Source: Lachnospiraceae bacterium
GTDB lineage: Bacteria; Bacillota; Clostridia; Lachnospirales; Anaerotignaceae
Length of the DNA stretch: 64,000 bases
Assembly: GCA_003543235.1 (NCBI GenBank)
Contig: DPJA01000039.1
Span: 124,001-188,000 of the forward strand
Direction of reading: 5' to 3'
Made by a program: the position numbers and the translations under genes. The notes below the pieces were generated by a model, which worked only from the letters and a program-made list of their open reading frames with translations, had not been told where the DNA came from and ran no database searches. This document shows positions 1 to 8,970 of this stretch, piece after piece (positions within the stretch are counted from its first letter, which is position 1; every line of letters begins with the position of its first letter).

Positions 1-331
1 TTTCAGTTATAAGGCTTGGCTTGGCAATTTTCATATCGTTTTCTGTAATTCCAAGACGTTTAAGATACGCCCTATGTGTGGCTGTTTCACAATTTAATGT
101 TGAATGAACAAGGCCTGCAAACACACGCATATCCTCTTCTGTTTCCGCCTTAACTACACCCAGACCAAATACCTTTGAATACTGCATTAAATAAAGATAA
201 TCCTGCACCATATAAAACCGAAACTTGTCTATGTGAAGACTGCCCTCGGCAATTCCTTTAACAAATGGGTGTTCGTTGTAACTATCCCAAATATCTTTAA
301 CAAACGAATACATTCTGTCTGAAACTTTCAC
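1..331 (-). CDS. tenA: TenA-family thiaminase II, 3' end missing
   Basis: About 110 N-terminal residues are present and the gene runs off the left edge. TenA hydrolyses aminopyrimidine products of thiamine breakdown (aminopyrimidine aminohydrolase) so they can re-enter thiamine synthesis; it is a soluble, all-helical enzyme of about 220 residues. The N-terminus has the family pattern: a helix with W-x-S/-Y, the segment HPFVKGIAEGSL, then FRFYMVQDYLYL and later a C-E-T segment (HSTLNCETATH). The GTG start at 331 is chosen because GGAGGG lies six bases before it. A TPP aptamer followed by a terminator precedes it, which supports the thiamine role. The missing C-terminus holds the catalytic Glu, so activity cannot be judged. 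Confidence 0.9.
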   Translation of the reverse strand, partial: MKVSDRMYSFVKDIWDSYNEHPFVKGIAEGSLHIDKFRFYMVQDYLYLMQYSKVFGLGVVKAETEEDMRVFAGLVHSTLNCETATHRAYLKRLGITENDMKIAKPSLITE

Positions 332-389
332 AATATGCCCTCCATAAACGTATACTACAAAATCCAAAGCTTTGCTTAGCCTAAGCAAC

Positions 390-421
390 AAAAAAGGACA
401 TCCCACTATGGAAATGTCCGA
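390..421 (-). terminator. Terminator between TPP aptamer and tenA (expression platform)
   Basis: On the minus strand GGACAT pairs with ATGTCC (positions 415-420 and 397-402) around a 12-base loop, followed by six T. It lies between the TPP aptamer and the tenA start, so it probably ends transcription when TPP is bound. Confidence 0.8.
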
Positions 422-444
422 AAAAACAATACAAAATATAAGTT

Positions 445-540
445 TTAAGCACTTCCTGTTTGGTACTAACCATCAGGTTCAAAGGGACTCTCTCAGCATC
501 GGCAATAAACAAGCTATCTCCGCAGCACCCCTGGGCCGAT
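445..540 (-). promoter_or_regulatory. TPP riboswitch (THI element)
   Basis: The minus strand carries, in order, the conserved THI-box blocks GGGGTGC, CTGAGAGA, CCCTTTGAACCTGAT, GGTTAGTACC and GGAAGTG. These are the defining sequences of the thiamine pyrophosphate aptamer. It stands upstream of tenA with a terminator in between, consistent with transcription attenuation by TPP. Confidence 0.97.
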
Positions 541-555
541 TATTTAATTAAGGTG

Positions 556-584
556 ATTATATACCATTCCTTACAATCTGTAAA
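556..584 (-). promoter_or_regulatory. Sigma-A promoter of the TPP riboswitch/tenA transcript
   Basis: Minus-strand TTTACA (579-584), a 17-base spacer and TATAAT (556-561). Transcription would start near 549, just before the TPP aptamer. Confidence 0.7.
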
Positions 585-748
585 CACAAATATTAAAATT
601 CCTTTGACAATTGGTTTAAATAGAAATATAGTATTTATTGTTCAGAAACTAATGAATTTTAAGGCGAAAATTTATAAATATTGTCACCGTAAAATAATCT
701 TTATAAAACTATAAATTTATTATATAAGTAAGAAAGGAGGCTTTTAAA

Positions 749-1513
749 TTGGATGAACATATGCTATTAAATTTTGCCGTAGGTGTTGGTGAAATTATGC
801 TTTCCAACGGTGCAGAAACACAACGTGTAGAGGACACTGTAGAAAGAATATTGTCTGTGCAGGAAGGGCGTATGCCTGAAACCTTTGTTACGCCAACAGG
901 TTTTTTTGCCAGTATTCAAGGTACCCTTACAGGTACAATTACAAAGTTTCGCCGTATATCAAAACGCTCAATAAATTTAGAGAAGGTTACTCTTGCTAAC
1001 TCTTTATCCCGCAATTTTGTGGAAGGAAAAATAACTCTTGAAGAAGGCTTTGAAGAGCTTTCATTTATTGAAAATATAAAGCCGTTCCCATCACCCCTTG
1101 TTATATTGTGCCACGGCATAGTTTGTTTTTCTTTTTCTCTGCTGTTTACTGGCACTATTTACGATGCTCTTACGGCATTTGTTTTGGGTGTTTTACTTGG
1201 TATAATTTCTCATATTATGGAGCTAAAAAAAGTATCACCTTTTTTGATAAGCTTGTTAGGCGGAGCATCAATAACCGTTTTTACCCTTACCTTTTACCTT
1301 TTAGGCTTTGGAACAAATTACAATACAGTTATAACTGCGTCTATAATGCCCCTTGTACCAGGTGTTGCCCTCACAAACTCAATTAGAGATATTATGAACG
1401 GCGACTTTATTTCTGGTGCGGCACGTCTAGTTGAAGCACTAATTACTGCCGTTGCCATTGCCGCTGGTGTTGGTGTTGTATTAAGCATTTTTAATATGCT
1501 TGGAGGTATTTAA
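749..1513 (+). CDS. ThrE-type threonine/serine exporter, N-terminal subunit (DUF1212)
   Basis: A 254-residue protein of the ThrE_1/DUF1212 family. In Corynebacterium ThrE is one polypeptide that exports threonine and serine; in Firmicutes it is split into two genes, as here. The first ~110 residues are soluble and contain the family signature SNGAETQRVEDTVERI. About five membrane segments follow from residue ~112, including a PLVPGVALTNSIRD segment. The start is TTG at 749, eight bases after AAAGGAGG; the later ATG at 761 would truncate the conserved N-terminus. The next gene begins immediately after the stop, so the two are co-translated. Exporter function is inferred from family; the natural substrate is unproven. 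Confidence 0.85.
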   Translation: MDEHMLLNFAVGVGEIMLSNGAETQRVEDTVERILSVQEGRMPETFVTPTGFFASIQGTLTGTITKFRRISKRSINLEKVTLANSLSRNFVEGKITLEEGFEELSFIENIKPFPSPLVILCHGIVCFSFSLLFTGTIYDALTAFVLGVLLGIISHIMELKKVSPFLISLLGGASITVFTLTFYLLGFGTNYNTVITASIMPLVPGVALTNSIRDIMNGDFISGAARLVEALITAVAIAAGVGVVLSIFNMLGGI

Positions 1514-1972
1514 TTGGATAATCCATTATTTAATTTGGTTTTCGATTTTCTATTATCATTCATGGCAAGCTGTGCCTTTGCAATTATGTATAACGCACCA
1601 CGTAAAGAGCTTATTCCCTGTGCCATAACAGGTGCTTTAGGGTGGGTTGTTTGCTTTTTTGTTATGAATAAAACTACTGATATTGTTACTTCTACATTTT
1701 TTGGTGCTCTTACTGTTGCAGCCTGTTCTCGCATACTGTCTTACACACGCCTTGCACCTTCTACACTATTTCTTATTCCAGGTATTATACCCCTTGTGCC
1801 AGGAACACAGCTTTACAATACAATGAAGGGCGTTATTGCCAATAACCTGTACTATACTTACCAAGAAGCAGTAAAAGCTTTTAAATTAGCAGGCGTTATT
1901 GCTGTTGGAATTATAATTGTTTTTTCATTGCCCTACGGCACCTTTGCTATTTTTGACCCTAAAGAAAAATAA
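1514..1972 (+). CDS. ThrE-type exporter, C-terminal subunit (DUF3815/ThrE_2)
   Basis: A 152-residue membrane protein with four to five hydrophobic segments and the motif IPGIIPLVPGTQLYNT, which mirrors the PLVPGVAL motif of the gene before it. This is the small partner of split ThrE exporters (ThrE_2/DUF3815). The TTG start directly abuts the stop of the upstream gene, so translation is probably coupled. A strong hairpin downstream ends the two-gene operon. Confidence 0.83.
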   Translation: MDNPLFNLVFDFLLSFMASCAFAIMYNAPRKELIPCAITGALGWVVCFFVMNKTTDIVTSTFFGALTVAACSRILSYTRLAPSTLFLIPGIIPLVPGTQLYNTMKGVIANNLYYTYQEAVKAFKLAGVIAVGIIIVFSLPYGTFAIFDPKEK

Positions 1973-1999
1973 GAATAACTACTTTTATAAGCTAAAATT

Positions 2000-2044
2000 A
2001 AAAGGCGACTTTTCTTGAAAAAAATCAAGTTAAGCCGCCTTTTT
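2000..2044. terminator. Bidirectional terminator between exporter and hydratase
   Basis: AAAAGGCGACTT pairs with AAGCCGCCTTTTT, with an inner CTTGA/TCAAG helix. T-rich tracts occur on both sides, so it can serve the plus-strand exporter operon and the minus-strand hydratase gene. Confidence 0.8.
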
Positions 2045-2083
2045 CAAAGCTTTTATGGGTATTGGACCATAGTCCAAATGTGT

Positions 2084-4369
2084 TTATGCTCTATAGAAAT
2101 TAATTAAACAACCTGAAAGAATAATCTTTCTTTCGTCGTCTGTAAGGTCGCCCATTTTAAGTGTAAATGGCTTCATTGTATCTCCCACAATATAGGCTGG
2201 CATCTCGCTTTGCTTATTTGCAATTGCTGATGCAACATTTGGTACATAAATGTAATCACCATTCTCAAAAGGAATTTCGCCATCTAAAATAAATGGAAGC
2301 ATACCCCAGTTAATAAGGTTTGAACGGTAACGCTTTGTAGCATATTCCCTTGCAATATTTGCCCATCCGCCAAGTACCTTCTGACAGCTTGCCGCCTGTT
2401 CCCTTGCAGAGCCATCTCCTGGTTTAACAGCATAAATCGCACTGCCCACTCCAGTATTTTCAGCATTAAAATTCTCAAACTTAGACTTTATTGCATTATA
2501 AATTTTCTCAAGCTGAGGATATGCCTCTACAGGATTATTTCCAGCAAGCCTTGCCTTTTCAGCCACTTGCACCTCTTTGGCACGGCCAACATATGCAGGG
2601 TCTTTTCTGGATAATGTAAACTCTGCAAGACCAAGTGGGTTTGAACGGTAAGATGAAGTTTCACCTGATGGAATAAGCTCATCTGTTGTTGTAACAGGGT
2701 CTGTAATTACTGATACTACTTTAAGAACAATATCATTTGTAAGGTTACTCATTGATGGCCAATCCACAATGTTCGGACCAAATTTAAGCTCAACAGAAGG
2801 GTCTGCCTTACCAAATCCATAATAGCATCTATTGTCATATACATCTTTTTTGAAGAAATATTGTGGTCTTGTTGGTTCAAAATCAACCTCGCTTGCAGCT
2901 GTAAGTATGCCCTTATTAACAGCAGTTGCCGCAATACTTCTTGCATCCATAAGTGCAACAGAGGCAATCTGTCCACTTGTAATTTTGCTTCCCTCTCTAT
3001 TAGGGAAATTACGTGTGGAATGACGAACAGATAAGCAATTATTTGCTGGAACATCACCAGCACCAAAGCAAGGTCCACAGAAAGCAGACCTAACAGTTGC
3101 ACCTGCAACCATAATATCAGCAATAGAACCATTTTCAACAAGGCTAAGGAAAACCGGCTGGCTTGATGGATATACACTTAAAGCAAATTCATCCGCACCT
3201 ATGGAGTGTCCTTTAAGAATATCTCTTGCGTCACATATATTTTCATAAGTGCCACCTGCACATCCTGCAATTACACCCTGTTCAACCTGCAAACGACCGT
3301 TTTTAACCTTATCTTTAAGAGAAAATCTAATGCTATCATTATCCAACTGTTTAGCACCACTTATTTCAATTTCTTCCAAAATATCCATAAGGTTTCCATT
3401 AAGCTCGTCAATTGTATAAATATTGCTTGGATGGAAAGGCATTGCAATCATTGGTTTTATCTGTGCCATATCAACATAAATCATGCCGTCATAGTAGGTT
3501 ATATCCCCTGGCTGCTGAACCTTAAAGTCCTCTAATCTGCCATGAGTTACATACCATGCTTTAACCTCATCATCTGTTTTCCATACTGACGAAAGACACG
3601 TAGTTTCTGTTGTCATTACATCAATGCCGTTACGATAGTCTGTGCTAAGGTTTGCAATGCCATCGCCAACAAACTCCATAACCTTGTTTTTTACATAGCC
3701 ATTTTCAAAAACCGCACCTATAATTGCCAATGCAATATCCTGTGGTCCAACAAATGGAGATGGCTTTCCTGTAAGGTAAACACCTACTACCTGTGGACGG
3801 TCAATGTCATATGTTTTGTTCAAAAGCTGTTTAACAAGCTCAGGTCCACCTTCGCCTATTGCCATTGTTCCCAAAGCACCGTAGCGTGTATGGCTATCGC
3901 TGCCCAAAATCATTTTACCAACACCACTCATCATTTCACGCATATACTGGTGAATAACAGCTTGGTGTGCTGGTACATAAATACCGCCGTAGCGTTTTGC
4001 ACAGCTAAGACCAAATAAATGGTCATCCTCGTTTATTGTTCCGCCAACAGCACAAAGTGAGTTGTGGCAGTTTGTAAGCACATATGGTACAGGAAATTTT
4101 TCAAGTCCACTTGCTCTTGCCGTTTGCACAATGCCAACATATGTTATATCGTGGCTTGCCATAGCATCAAATTTAATTTTAAGCTTGTCTGTACTATCAA
4201 TTGTGTTATGGCCTGTAAGAATTGAATATGCCATAGTATTTTTTGATGCCTCTGTCTTGGAAAGTGTTTTGCCTGTTTGGCTTTTTATAACTGCCTCTGC
4301 ATTGCTATCGTCTGCAATAATCTGGGTGCCATTTAAAAGATAAGCACCGCCATCGTATAGTTTTACCAC
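2084..4369 (-). CDS. Aconitase-family hydratase (YbhJ-like)
   Basis: A 761-residue member of the aconitase superfamily, closest in length and motifs to E. coli YbhJ and its Firmicute homologues rather than to AcnA or LeuC. Cluster ligands are visible: Cys in AGCAGGTYEN and the pair in SAFCGPCFG, followed by RHSTRNFPNREGSK, the aconitase-type domain-4 approach. Active-site-like LGSDSHTRYGALGTMAIGEGG is also present. It should therefore bind a [4Fe-4S] cluster and dehydrate/rehydrate a hydroxy acid. The substrate of this subgroup is not established to my knowledge. The start is GTG at 4369, seven bases after AGGAGG. No citrate synthase or isocitrate dehydrogenase is nearby. The terminator is shared with the exporter. 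Confidence 0.85.
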   Translation of the reverse strand: MVKLYDGGAYLLNGTQIIADDSNAEAVIKSQTGKTLSKTEASKNTMAYSILTGHNTIDSTDKLKIKFDAMASHDITYVGIVQTARASGLEKFPVPYVLTNCHNSLCAVGGTINEDDHLFGLSCAKRYGGIYVPAHQAVIHQYMREMMSGVGKMILGSDSHTRYGALGTMAIGEGGPELVKQLLNKTYDIDRPQVVGVYLTGKPSPFVGPQDIALAIIGAVFENGYVKNKVMEFVGDGIANLSTDYRNGIDVMTTETTCLSSVWKTDDEVKAWYVTHGRLEDFKVQQPGDITYYDGMIYVDMAQIKPMIAMPFHPSNIYTIDELNGNLMDILEEIEISGAKQLDNDSIRFSLKDKVKNGRLQVEQGVIAGCAGGTYENICDARDILKGHSIGADEFALSVYPSSQPVFLSLVENGSIADIMVAGATVRSAFCGPCFGAGDVPANNCLSVRHSTRNFPNREGSKITSGQIASVALMDARSIAATAVNKGILTAASEVDFEPTRPQYFFKKDVYDNRCYYGFGKADPSVELKFGPNIVDWPSMSNLTNDIVLKVVSVITDPVTTTDELIPSGETSSYRSNPLGLAEFTLSRKDPAYVGRAKEVQVAEKARLAGNNPVEAYPQLEKIYNAIKSKFENFNAENTGVGSAIYAVKPGDGSAREQAASCQKVLGGWANIAREYATKRYRSNLINWGMLPFILDGEIPFENGDYIYVPNVASAIANKQSEMPAYIVGDTMKPFTLKMGDLTDDERKIILSGCLINFYRA

Positions 4370-4400
4370 TTTAAAACCTCCTCGTTTTCTATCGAATATT

Positions 4401-7040
4401 TTATATCTGCTCTTTTATAATTTCAAGTGCCTTTTCAAGTGCCTCACCTATTTTGTTTATGTCCTTGCCTCCAGCCTGAGCCATGTTAGGGCGTCCACCA
4501 CCGCCACCACCGCAAACAGCCGCAATTGCTTTAATGATATTACCTGCGTGTGCACCCTTTTTAACAGCATCGTCTGTAGCCATTGCAATTAAACTAACCT
4601 TGTCGTCTTTTGCACTTGCCAAAACTATAACTGCACTGCCAAGCTTATTTTTAAGCTCATCGCCCATGGTTTTAAGAGCATTTTGGTCAGCGTCGGCTAT
4701 CTCTTCACAAACCACATTTATACCATCTATTTCAACTTTGTTTTTAAGAATATCTCCAGCTGCTTCTCCTGCCATTTTAGCTTTAAGCTGTTCAATTTCA
4801 CGGCTTAGCTCCTTCTGCTCATGGATAATGGTTTCAAGACGCTTAATCATGTTATCAGGTGAGGTTTTAACAATTTTACAAACCTCTTTAAGCTGTTCTT
4901 CCTGTGACTGATAAAATTTAACCGCACCAATACCTGTAAGAGCTTCAATACGTCTTACACCTGCCGCAACGCCACTTTCAGATACAATCTTGAAAGAGCC
5001 AACCTGTGCTGTGTTTTTAAGATGCACGCCACCACAAAGCTCTACAGAGTATCCACCCATGTCAACAACACGCACCGCACTGCCATATTTTTCACCAAAA
5101 AGTGCCGTTGCACCCTGCTTTCTTGCTTCATCAATGGATTTTTCAGAAACTCCTATTTCAATAGATTCGTAAATTTTTTCATTTACAATATCCTCAACCT
5201 TTTTAATTTCATCGGCTGTCATTGCTGTAAAATGTGTAAAGTCAAAACGCAGTCTGTCTGCCGATACATAAGAGCCTGCCTGCTCAATATGTGTTCCAAG
5301 AACTTCTCTCAGTGCCTGCTGAAGAAGATGAGTAGCAGAGTGATTTCTGGATATTGAAAGTCTGTTTTTAATGTCAAATGCACTTTCTGCCTTTTCACCT
5401 ACTGAAATACTGCCGTCAACAACTGTACCAATGTGGGCAAATTTTCCACCTATAACCTTTATGCAGTCTGTAACCTCCACAGTACCCATGTCAGTTTTGA
5501 TAGTGCCAATGTCGCCTACCTGTCCACCCATTTCAGCATAAAAAACAGTTTTGTCGAGGAAAACCGAAACCTCGTCGCCTACAACTGCCTTATTGGCAAC
5601 AGCATTATTAGCCACAATGGCAATGACCTTTGCATCACTAACAACTTCATTATCATAGCCAACAAACTCTGTTACCATTGCTGGGTCAAGCTGATGGTAC
5701 ACTGTTTCATCTGCACCCATGTAGTTGCTTTCACTGCGGGCATCTCTTGCTCTTTTTTTCTGAATTTGCATTTGCTTTTGGAATGCTTCCTCATCAAGAC
5801 CAATGCCCTCTTCCTCAAGTATTTCCTTTGTAAGGTCAATTGGGAAACCGTAGGTATCGTAAAGACGGAAAGATTTTTCACCCTCCATAACCTTTCCACC
5901 CTTTGCTTTTATTTCCTCAATGTCAGCTTTAAGAATTTCCATTCCCTTGTCAATTGTTTTGTAAAAACTGTTTTCTTCTACAGAAAGAACTTTTTTAATA
6001 TAATCCTGCTTTTCTTTAAGCTCTGGGTAAGCGTCGCCTGAACAATCTATAACCACATCACAAAGCTGTGCAAGGAACTCGTTGTTAATGCCCAACAATT
6101 TGCCATGACGTGCCGCACGTCTTAAAAGACGCCTTAAAACATAGCCTCTGCCCTCGTTTGATGGAAGAACACCATCTGCCGTCATAAACGCTACAGAACG
6201 AATATGGTCTGTTATAACACGAACACTTACATCTTTTTTGCTGTCTGTCATATATTCCAAATTTGCCATTTTGCAGACTTCATCACGAAGAGCTTTAATT
6301 GTATCAACGTCAAAAATAGAATCCACACCCTGCATAATTGTTGCCATACGCTCAAGACCCATACCTGTATCTATGTTTTTATGCTCAAGGTCTGTATATG
6401 TGCCGTCAGCTTCAGCATTAAACTGAGTAAATACAAGATTCCAAAACTCCATGTATCTGTCGCAATCACAGCCTACTGTACATCCAGGCTCTCCACAACC
6501 ATATTCCTCACCTCTGTCATAATAAATTTCAGAACAAGGACCGCATGGACCTGTACCATGCTGCCAAAAATTATCATCTTTGCCCAAGTAAAAAATTCTA
6601 TCGGTAGAAACACCAACAACGTCACTCCAAATTTTAGCCGCCTCTTGGTCATCCTGATAAACCGTTACATAAAGCTTGTCCTCTGGAATTTCCATTACCT
6701 TTGTAACAAACTCCCAGCTCCAAGGAATAATTTCGTTCTTAAAATAATCACCAAAACTGAAATTTCCAAGCATTTCAAAAAATGTGCCGTGGCGGGCTGT
6801 TTTGCCTACATTCTCTATATCGCCTGTTCTAATACATTTTTGACAGGTTGTTACTCTGGTTGATGGAGGAACTTCCTGACCTGTAAAGAATGGTTTAAGC
6901 GGTGCCATTCCGCTGTTAATAAGCAAAAGACTATTGTCGTTATGTGGCACAAGTGATGCACTTGCCAGTCTTAAATGCTTTTTGCTTTCAAAAAATGATA
7001 AATATTTTTCTCTTACTTCATTTACTCCCATTGGTTTCAT
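4401..7040 (-). CDS. alaS: Alanyl-tRNA synthetase
   Basis: An 879-residue, full-length class II enzyme that charges tRNA-Ala. The catalytic domain occupies about residues 1-440. The editing domain carries HSATH (567-571) and C669-GGV-H673, the four zinc/editing ligands that clear Ser- and Gly-tRNA-Ala. The C-terminal oligomerisation (C-Ala) domain ends with the normal CGGGGGGRPNMAQAGG motif. The ATG at 7040 has AAGGAG ten bases upstream. It is preceded by a T-box leader, so expression responds to uncharged tRNA-Ala. The hydratase gene follows 31 bases downstream and may be read from the same transcript. Confidence 0.98.
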   Translation of the reverse strand: MKPMGVNEVREKYLSFFESKKHLRLASASLVPHNDNSLLLINSGMAPLKPFFTGQEVPPSTRVTTCQKCIRTGDIENVGKTARHGTFFEMLGNFSFGDYFKNEIIPWSWEFVTKVMEIPEDKLYVTVYQDDQEAAKIWSDVVGVSTDRIFYLGKDDNFWQHGTGPCGPCSEIYYDRGEEYGCGEPGCTVGCDCDRYMEFWNLVFTQFNAEADGTYTDLEHKNIDTGMGLERMATIMQGVDSIFDVDTIKALRDEVCKMANLEYMTDSKKDVSVRVITDHIRSVAFMTADGVLPSNEGRGYVLRRLLRRAARHGKLLGINNEFLAQLCDVVIDCSGDAYPELKEKQDYIKKVLSVEENSFYKTIDKGMEILKADIEEIKAKGGKVMEGEKSFRLYDTYGFPIDLTKEILEEEGIGLDEEAFQKQMQIQKKRARDARSESNYMGADETVYHQLDPAMVTEFVGYDNEVVSDAKVIAIVANNAVANKAVVGDEVSVFLDKTVFYAEMGGQVGDIGTIKTDMGTVEVTDCIKVIGGKFAHIGTVVDGSISVGEKAESAFDIKNRLSISRNHSATHLLQQALREVLGTHIEQAGSYVSADRLRFDFTHFTAMTADEIKKVEDIVNEKIYESIEIGVSEKSIDEARKQGATALFGEKYGSAVRVVDMGGYSVELCGGVHLKNTAQVGSFKIVSESGVAAGVRRIEALTGIGAVKFYQSQEEQLKEVCKIVKTSPDNMIKRLETIIHEQKELSREIEQLKAKMAGEAAGDILKNKVEIDGINVVCEEIADADQNALKTMGDELKNKLGSAVIVLASAKDDKVSLIAMATDDAVKKGAHAGNIIKAIAAVCGGGGGGRPNMAQAGGKDINKIGEALEKALEIIKEQI

Positions 7041-7061
7041 AAAATATATTCTCCTTTATAT

Positions 7062-7350
7062 GCAATAAAAAAAGCCCTGCATCCCTGCATAGGGACGAGA
7101 ACTTACTCGCGGTACCACCCTAGTTGTGCTAAATAAAAGCACCACCTTAAACCCTTTGTAACGTAAAGGTAACGTCCCTGACTATCAGGGCAGCATGGAG
7201 TATCCTCCAAAAAGACTGCTTCAGCCCGCAATGCACGTAGGAAACTTTCAGCAATGCAGAGTTTTTTCTGCTGTTTCCATCTCTGTAACGGTTAATTACA
7301 CGCCTACTTCTTCTTTTTATAGCTTTTGACTAATATTAATAATCTATATA
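7062..7350 (-). promoter_or_regulatory. T-box leader of alaS
   Basis: The minus strand holds the invariant T-box sequence AGGGTGGTACCGCG (7108-7121), followed by a GC-rich hairpin and seven T just before alaS. The upstream part has the AGTAGGCGTG-type stem I start and a GCTGAAAG loop. T-box RNAs bind uncharged tRNA and switch from terminator to antiterminator. The position before alaS implies tRNA-Ala; I could not place the specifier codon with certainty. Confidence 0.95.
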
Positions 7351-7356
7351 GGAGAG

Positions 7357-7385
7357 ATTATATTTTAATTAAATATCCTTGTCAA
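7357..7385 (-). promoter_or_regulatory. Consensus sigma-A promoter of the alaS T-box transcript
   Basis: Minus-strand TTGACA (7380-7385), a 17-base spacer and TATAAT (7357-7362), a perfect match to the vegetative consensus. Transcription would begin near 7350, at the 5' end of the T-box RNA. Confidence 0.85.
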
Positions 7386-7484
7386 TAATTTTGAACAAAA
7401 ATATTTATTATCTCTATTAATATTACAAAACAAATAGTATAATTGTATGGGTACAAACACACCAAACAAATTTGGAGGGCCATA

Positions 7485-8906
7485 ATGGAACTGTATGATA
7501 ACATAAATTTAGATAAAACCTCAACGCTTCCCCTTTATCAGCAATTGGGCGACTATATATTTAACCTTATAGAAACTGGCAAGCTGACGGCAAACCAAAA
7601 GCTTCCGCCTATACGCAAGCTAGCAAAACATACAGCCGTCAACAACGTAACTGTAGTTTCTGCATACAAATATCTTGAAAGCAAAAAAGCCGTATATTCC
7701 CAAACAGGCAGTGGCACTTTTGTGTCACCAATCCCATTGGAATACATACCTCAGCCAGTAATAAACGAAAACCTTAATACAATGATAAATAAACCCATAG
7801 CCGCCAACGGAGTAATTAATTTTACTAGCACTTCTCTCCCTCAGGAGCTTTTCCCAACGGCGGAATTTAAGCAGGCGTTTGATATATTGCTGGACAGAGA
7901 AAAAGGCGGTGCATTTGAAACAATGGACTCTCAAGGCTATGCACCACTGCGTGAAAGCATATGCACATACCTTAAATATTATGGAATATCTGCCACTGCC
8001 GATAACATACAAATTCTTTCTGGTGCACAGCAAGGTATAGACGTTGTGGCTAAAGCTATGATTAGTTATGGTGATGTTGTTTTTATGGAAAAGCCTACCT
8101 TTTATGGTGCGGCTGGTGCCTTTTTAAACCGTGGATGCCAAATAATAGAAATATCCATGGAGGCAGACGGCATGGATACTACTGCTCTTGAAAACCTTGT
8201 AAAGCTGTATCATCCTAAGTTTTTGTATGCTATGGCATATTTTCAAACCCCAACAGGCATAACCTATTCCACTGTAAAAAAGCGTAAAATATTGGACATG
8301 GCTGAAAAATATGATTTCTTTATTATAGAGGATGATAACCTGTATGATTTTAATTACAGCGATGATACAATTGTGTCTTTCAAAGCGTTGGATTATCGCA
8401 ACAGAGTTGTATACATCAAAAGCTTTTCCAAGATACTTATGCCAGGGCTAAAAATAGGCTTTGCAGTTCTTCCCAAAAAAATAATGCAAAGCATGATGGC
8501 GGCAAAATATACTACCGACATATCTACCTCGGGCTTTCTGCAAAAGGCATTGGACATTTATTTAAATGATAATTCGTGGCAACAGCATATTAAAACTATT
8601 CGCACCTATGGCAAAGACAAATATAAAATTGCCATTAAATATGCCGAGCGTCACCTTAAACCATACCTAAAATATACAAAGCCCAACGGCGGTATAAGCC
8701 TATGGCTAGATACTGGCAAAATTCCTGCTGAAACACTTCTTTGGGAAGCGGCACAAAAAAACGTGCTATTGTCATTAGGCAGTCAGTTTTATATAACTGG
8801 TGAGGAAAGTCACCATTTGCGTTTATGTTTTGTTAACATAAGTGACGAAAAACTTGAAGCAGGAATACGCCGACTTGGGGAGTGCATAAATCGCCATATT
8901 TTTTGA
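7485..8906 (+). CDS. MocR/GabR-type PLP-dependent transcriptional regulator
   Basis: A 473-residue fusion of an N-terminal GntR-type winged helix (about residues 10-75, with LYQQLGDYIF, LPPIRKLAKH and SGTFV) and a class I aminotransferase-like domain. The PLP-binding lysine is in KSFSKILMPGLKIGF. Such proteins sense amino compounds or pyridoxal phosphate and usually control a divergent or adjacent gene. ATG 7485 is preferred over an in-frame ATG at 7443 because GGAGGG lies five bases before it. It is divergent from the alaS leader and is followed by gltX, which has its own promoter. No typical MocR target (gabT, pdxST, ABC importer) is adjacent. Confidence 0.9.
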   Translation: MELYDNINLDKTSTLPLYQQLGDYIFNLIETGKLTANQKLPPIRKLAKHTAVNNVTVVSAYKYLESKKAVYSQTGSGTFVSPIPLEYIPQPVINENLNTMINKPIAANGVINFTSTSLPQELFPTAEFKQAFDILLDREKGGAFETMDSQGYAPLRESICTYLKYYGISATADNIQILSGAQQGIDVVAKAMISYGDVVFMEKPTFYGAAGAFLNRGCQIIEISMEADGMDTTALENLVKLYHPKFLYAMAYFQTPTGITYSTVKKRKILDMAEKYDFFIIEDDNLYDFNYSDDTIVSFKALDYRNRVVYIKSFSKILMPGLKIGFAVLPKKIMQSMMAAKYTTDISTSGFLQKALDIYLNDNSWQQHIKTIRTYGKDKYKIAIKYAERHLKPYLKYTKPNGGISLWLDTGKIPAETLLWEAAQKNVLLSLGSQFYITGEESHHLRLCFVNISDEKLEAGIRRLGECINRHIF

Positions 8907-8931
8907 CCTATAAAAAATTTTATGGTATACT
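8903..8931 (+). promoter_or_regulatory. Promoter of gltX
   Basis: TTGACC (8903-8908), a 17-base spacer and TATACT (8926-8931), overlapping the stop codon of the upstream regulator gene. No attenuator-like structure is seen between it and gltX. Confidence 0.6.
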
Positions 8932-8970
8932 GGTTAATTATATTAATCATTAATTACGGAGGAAAACCAA

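Noticed and set aside
4480..4515. CCACCGCCACC-rich tract as a simple repeat
   Set aside because: It encodes the normal CGGGGGGRP motif near the end of AlaS.
5433..6041. Long ORFs opposite alaS and other genes
   Set aside because: They are mirror readings of strongly conserved coding sequence, without ribosome sites or recognisable products.
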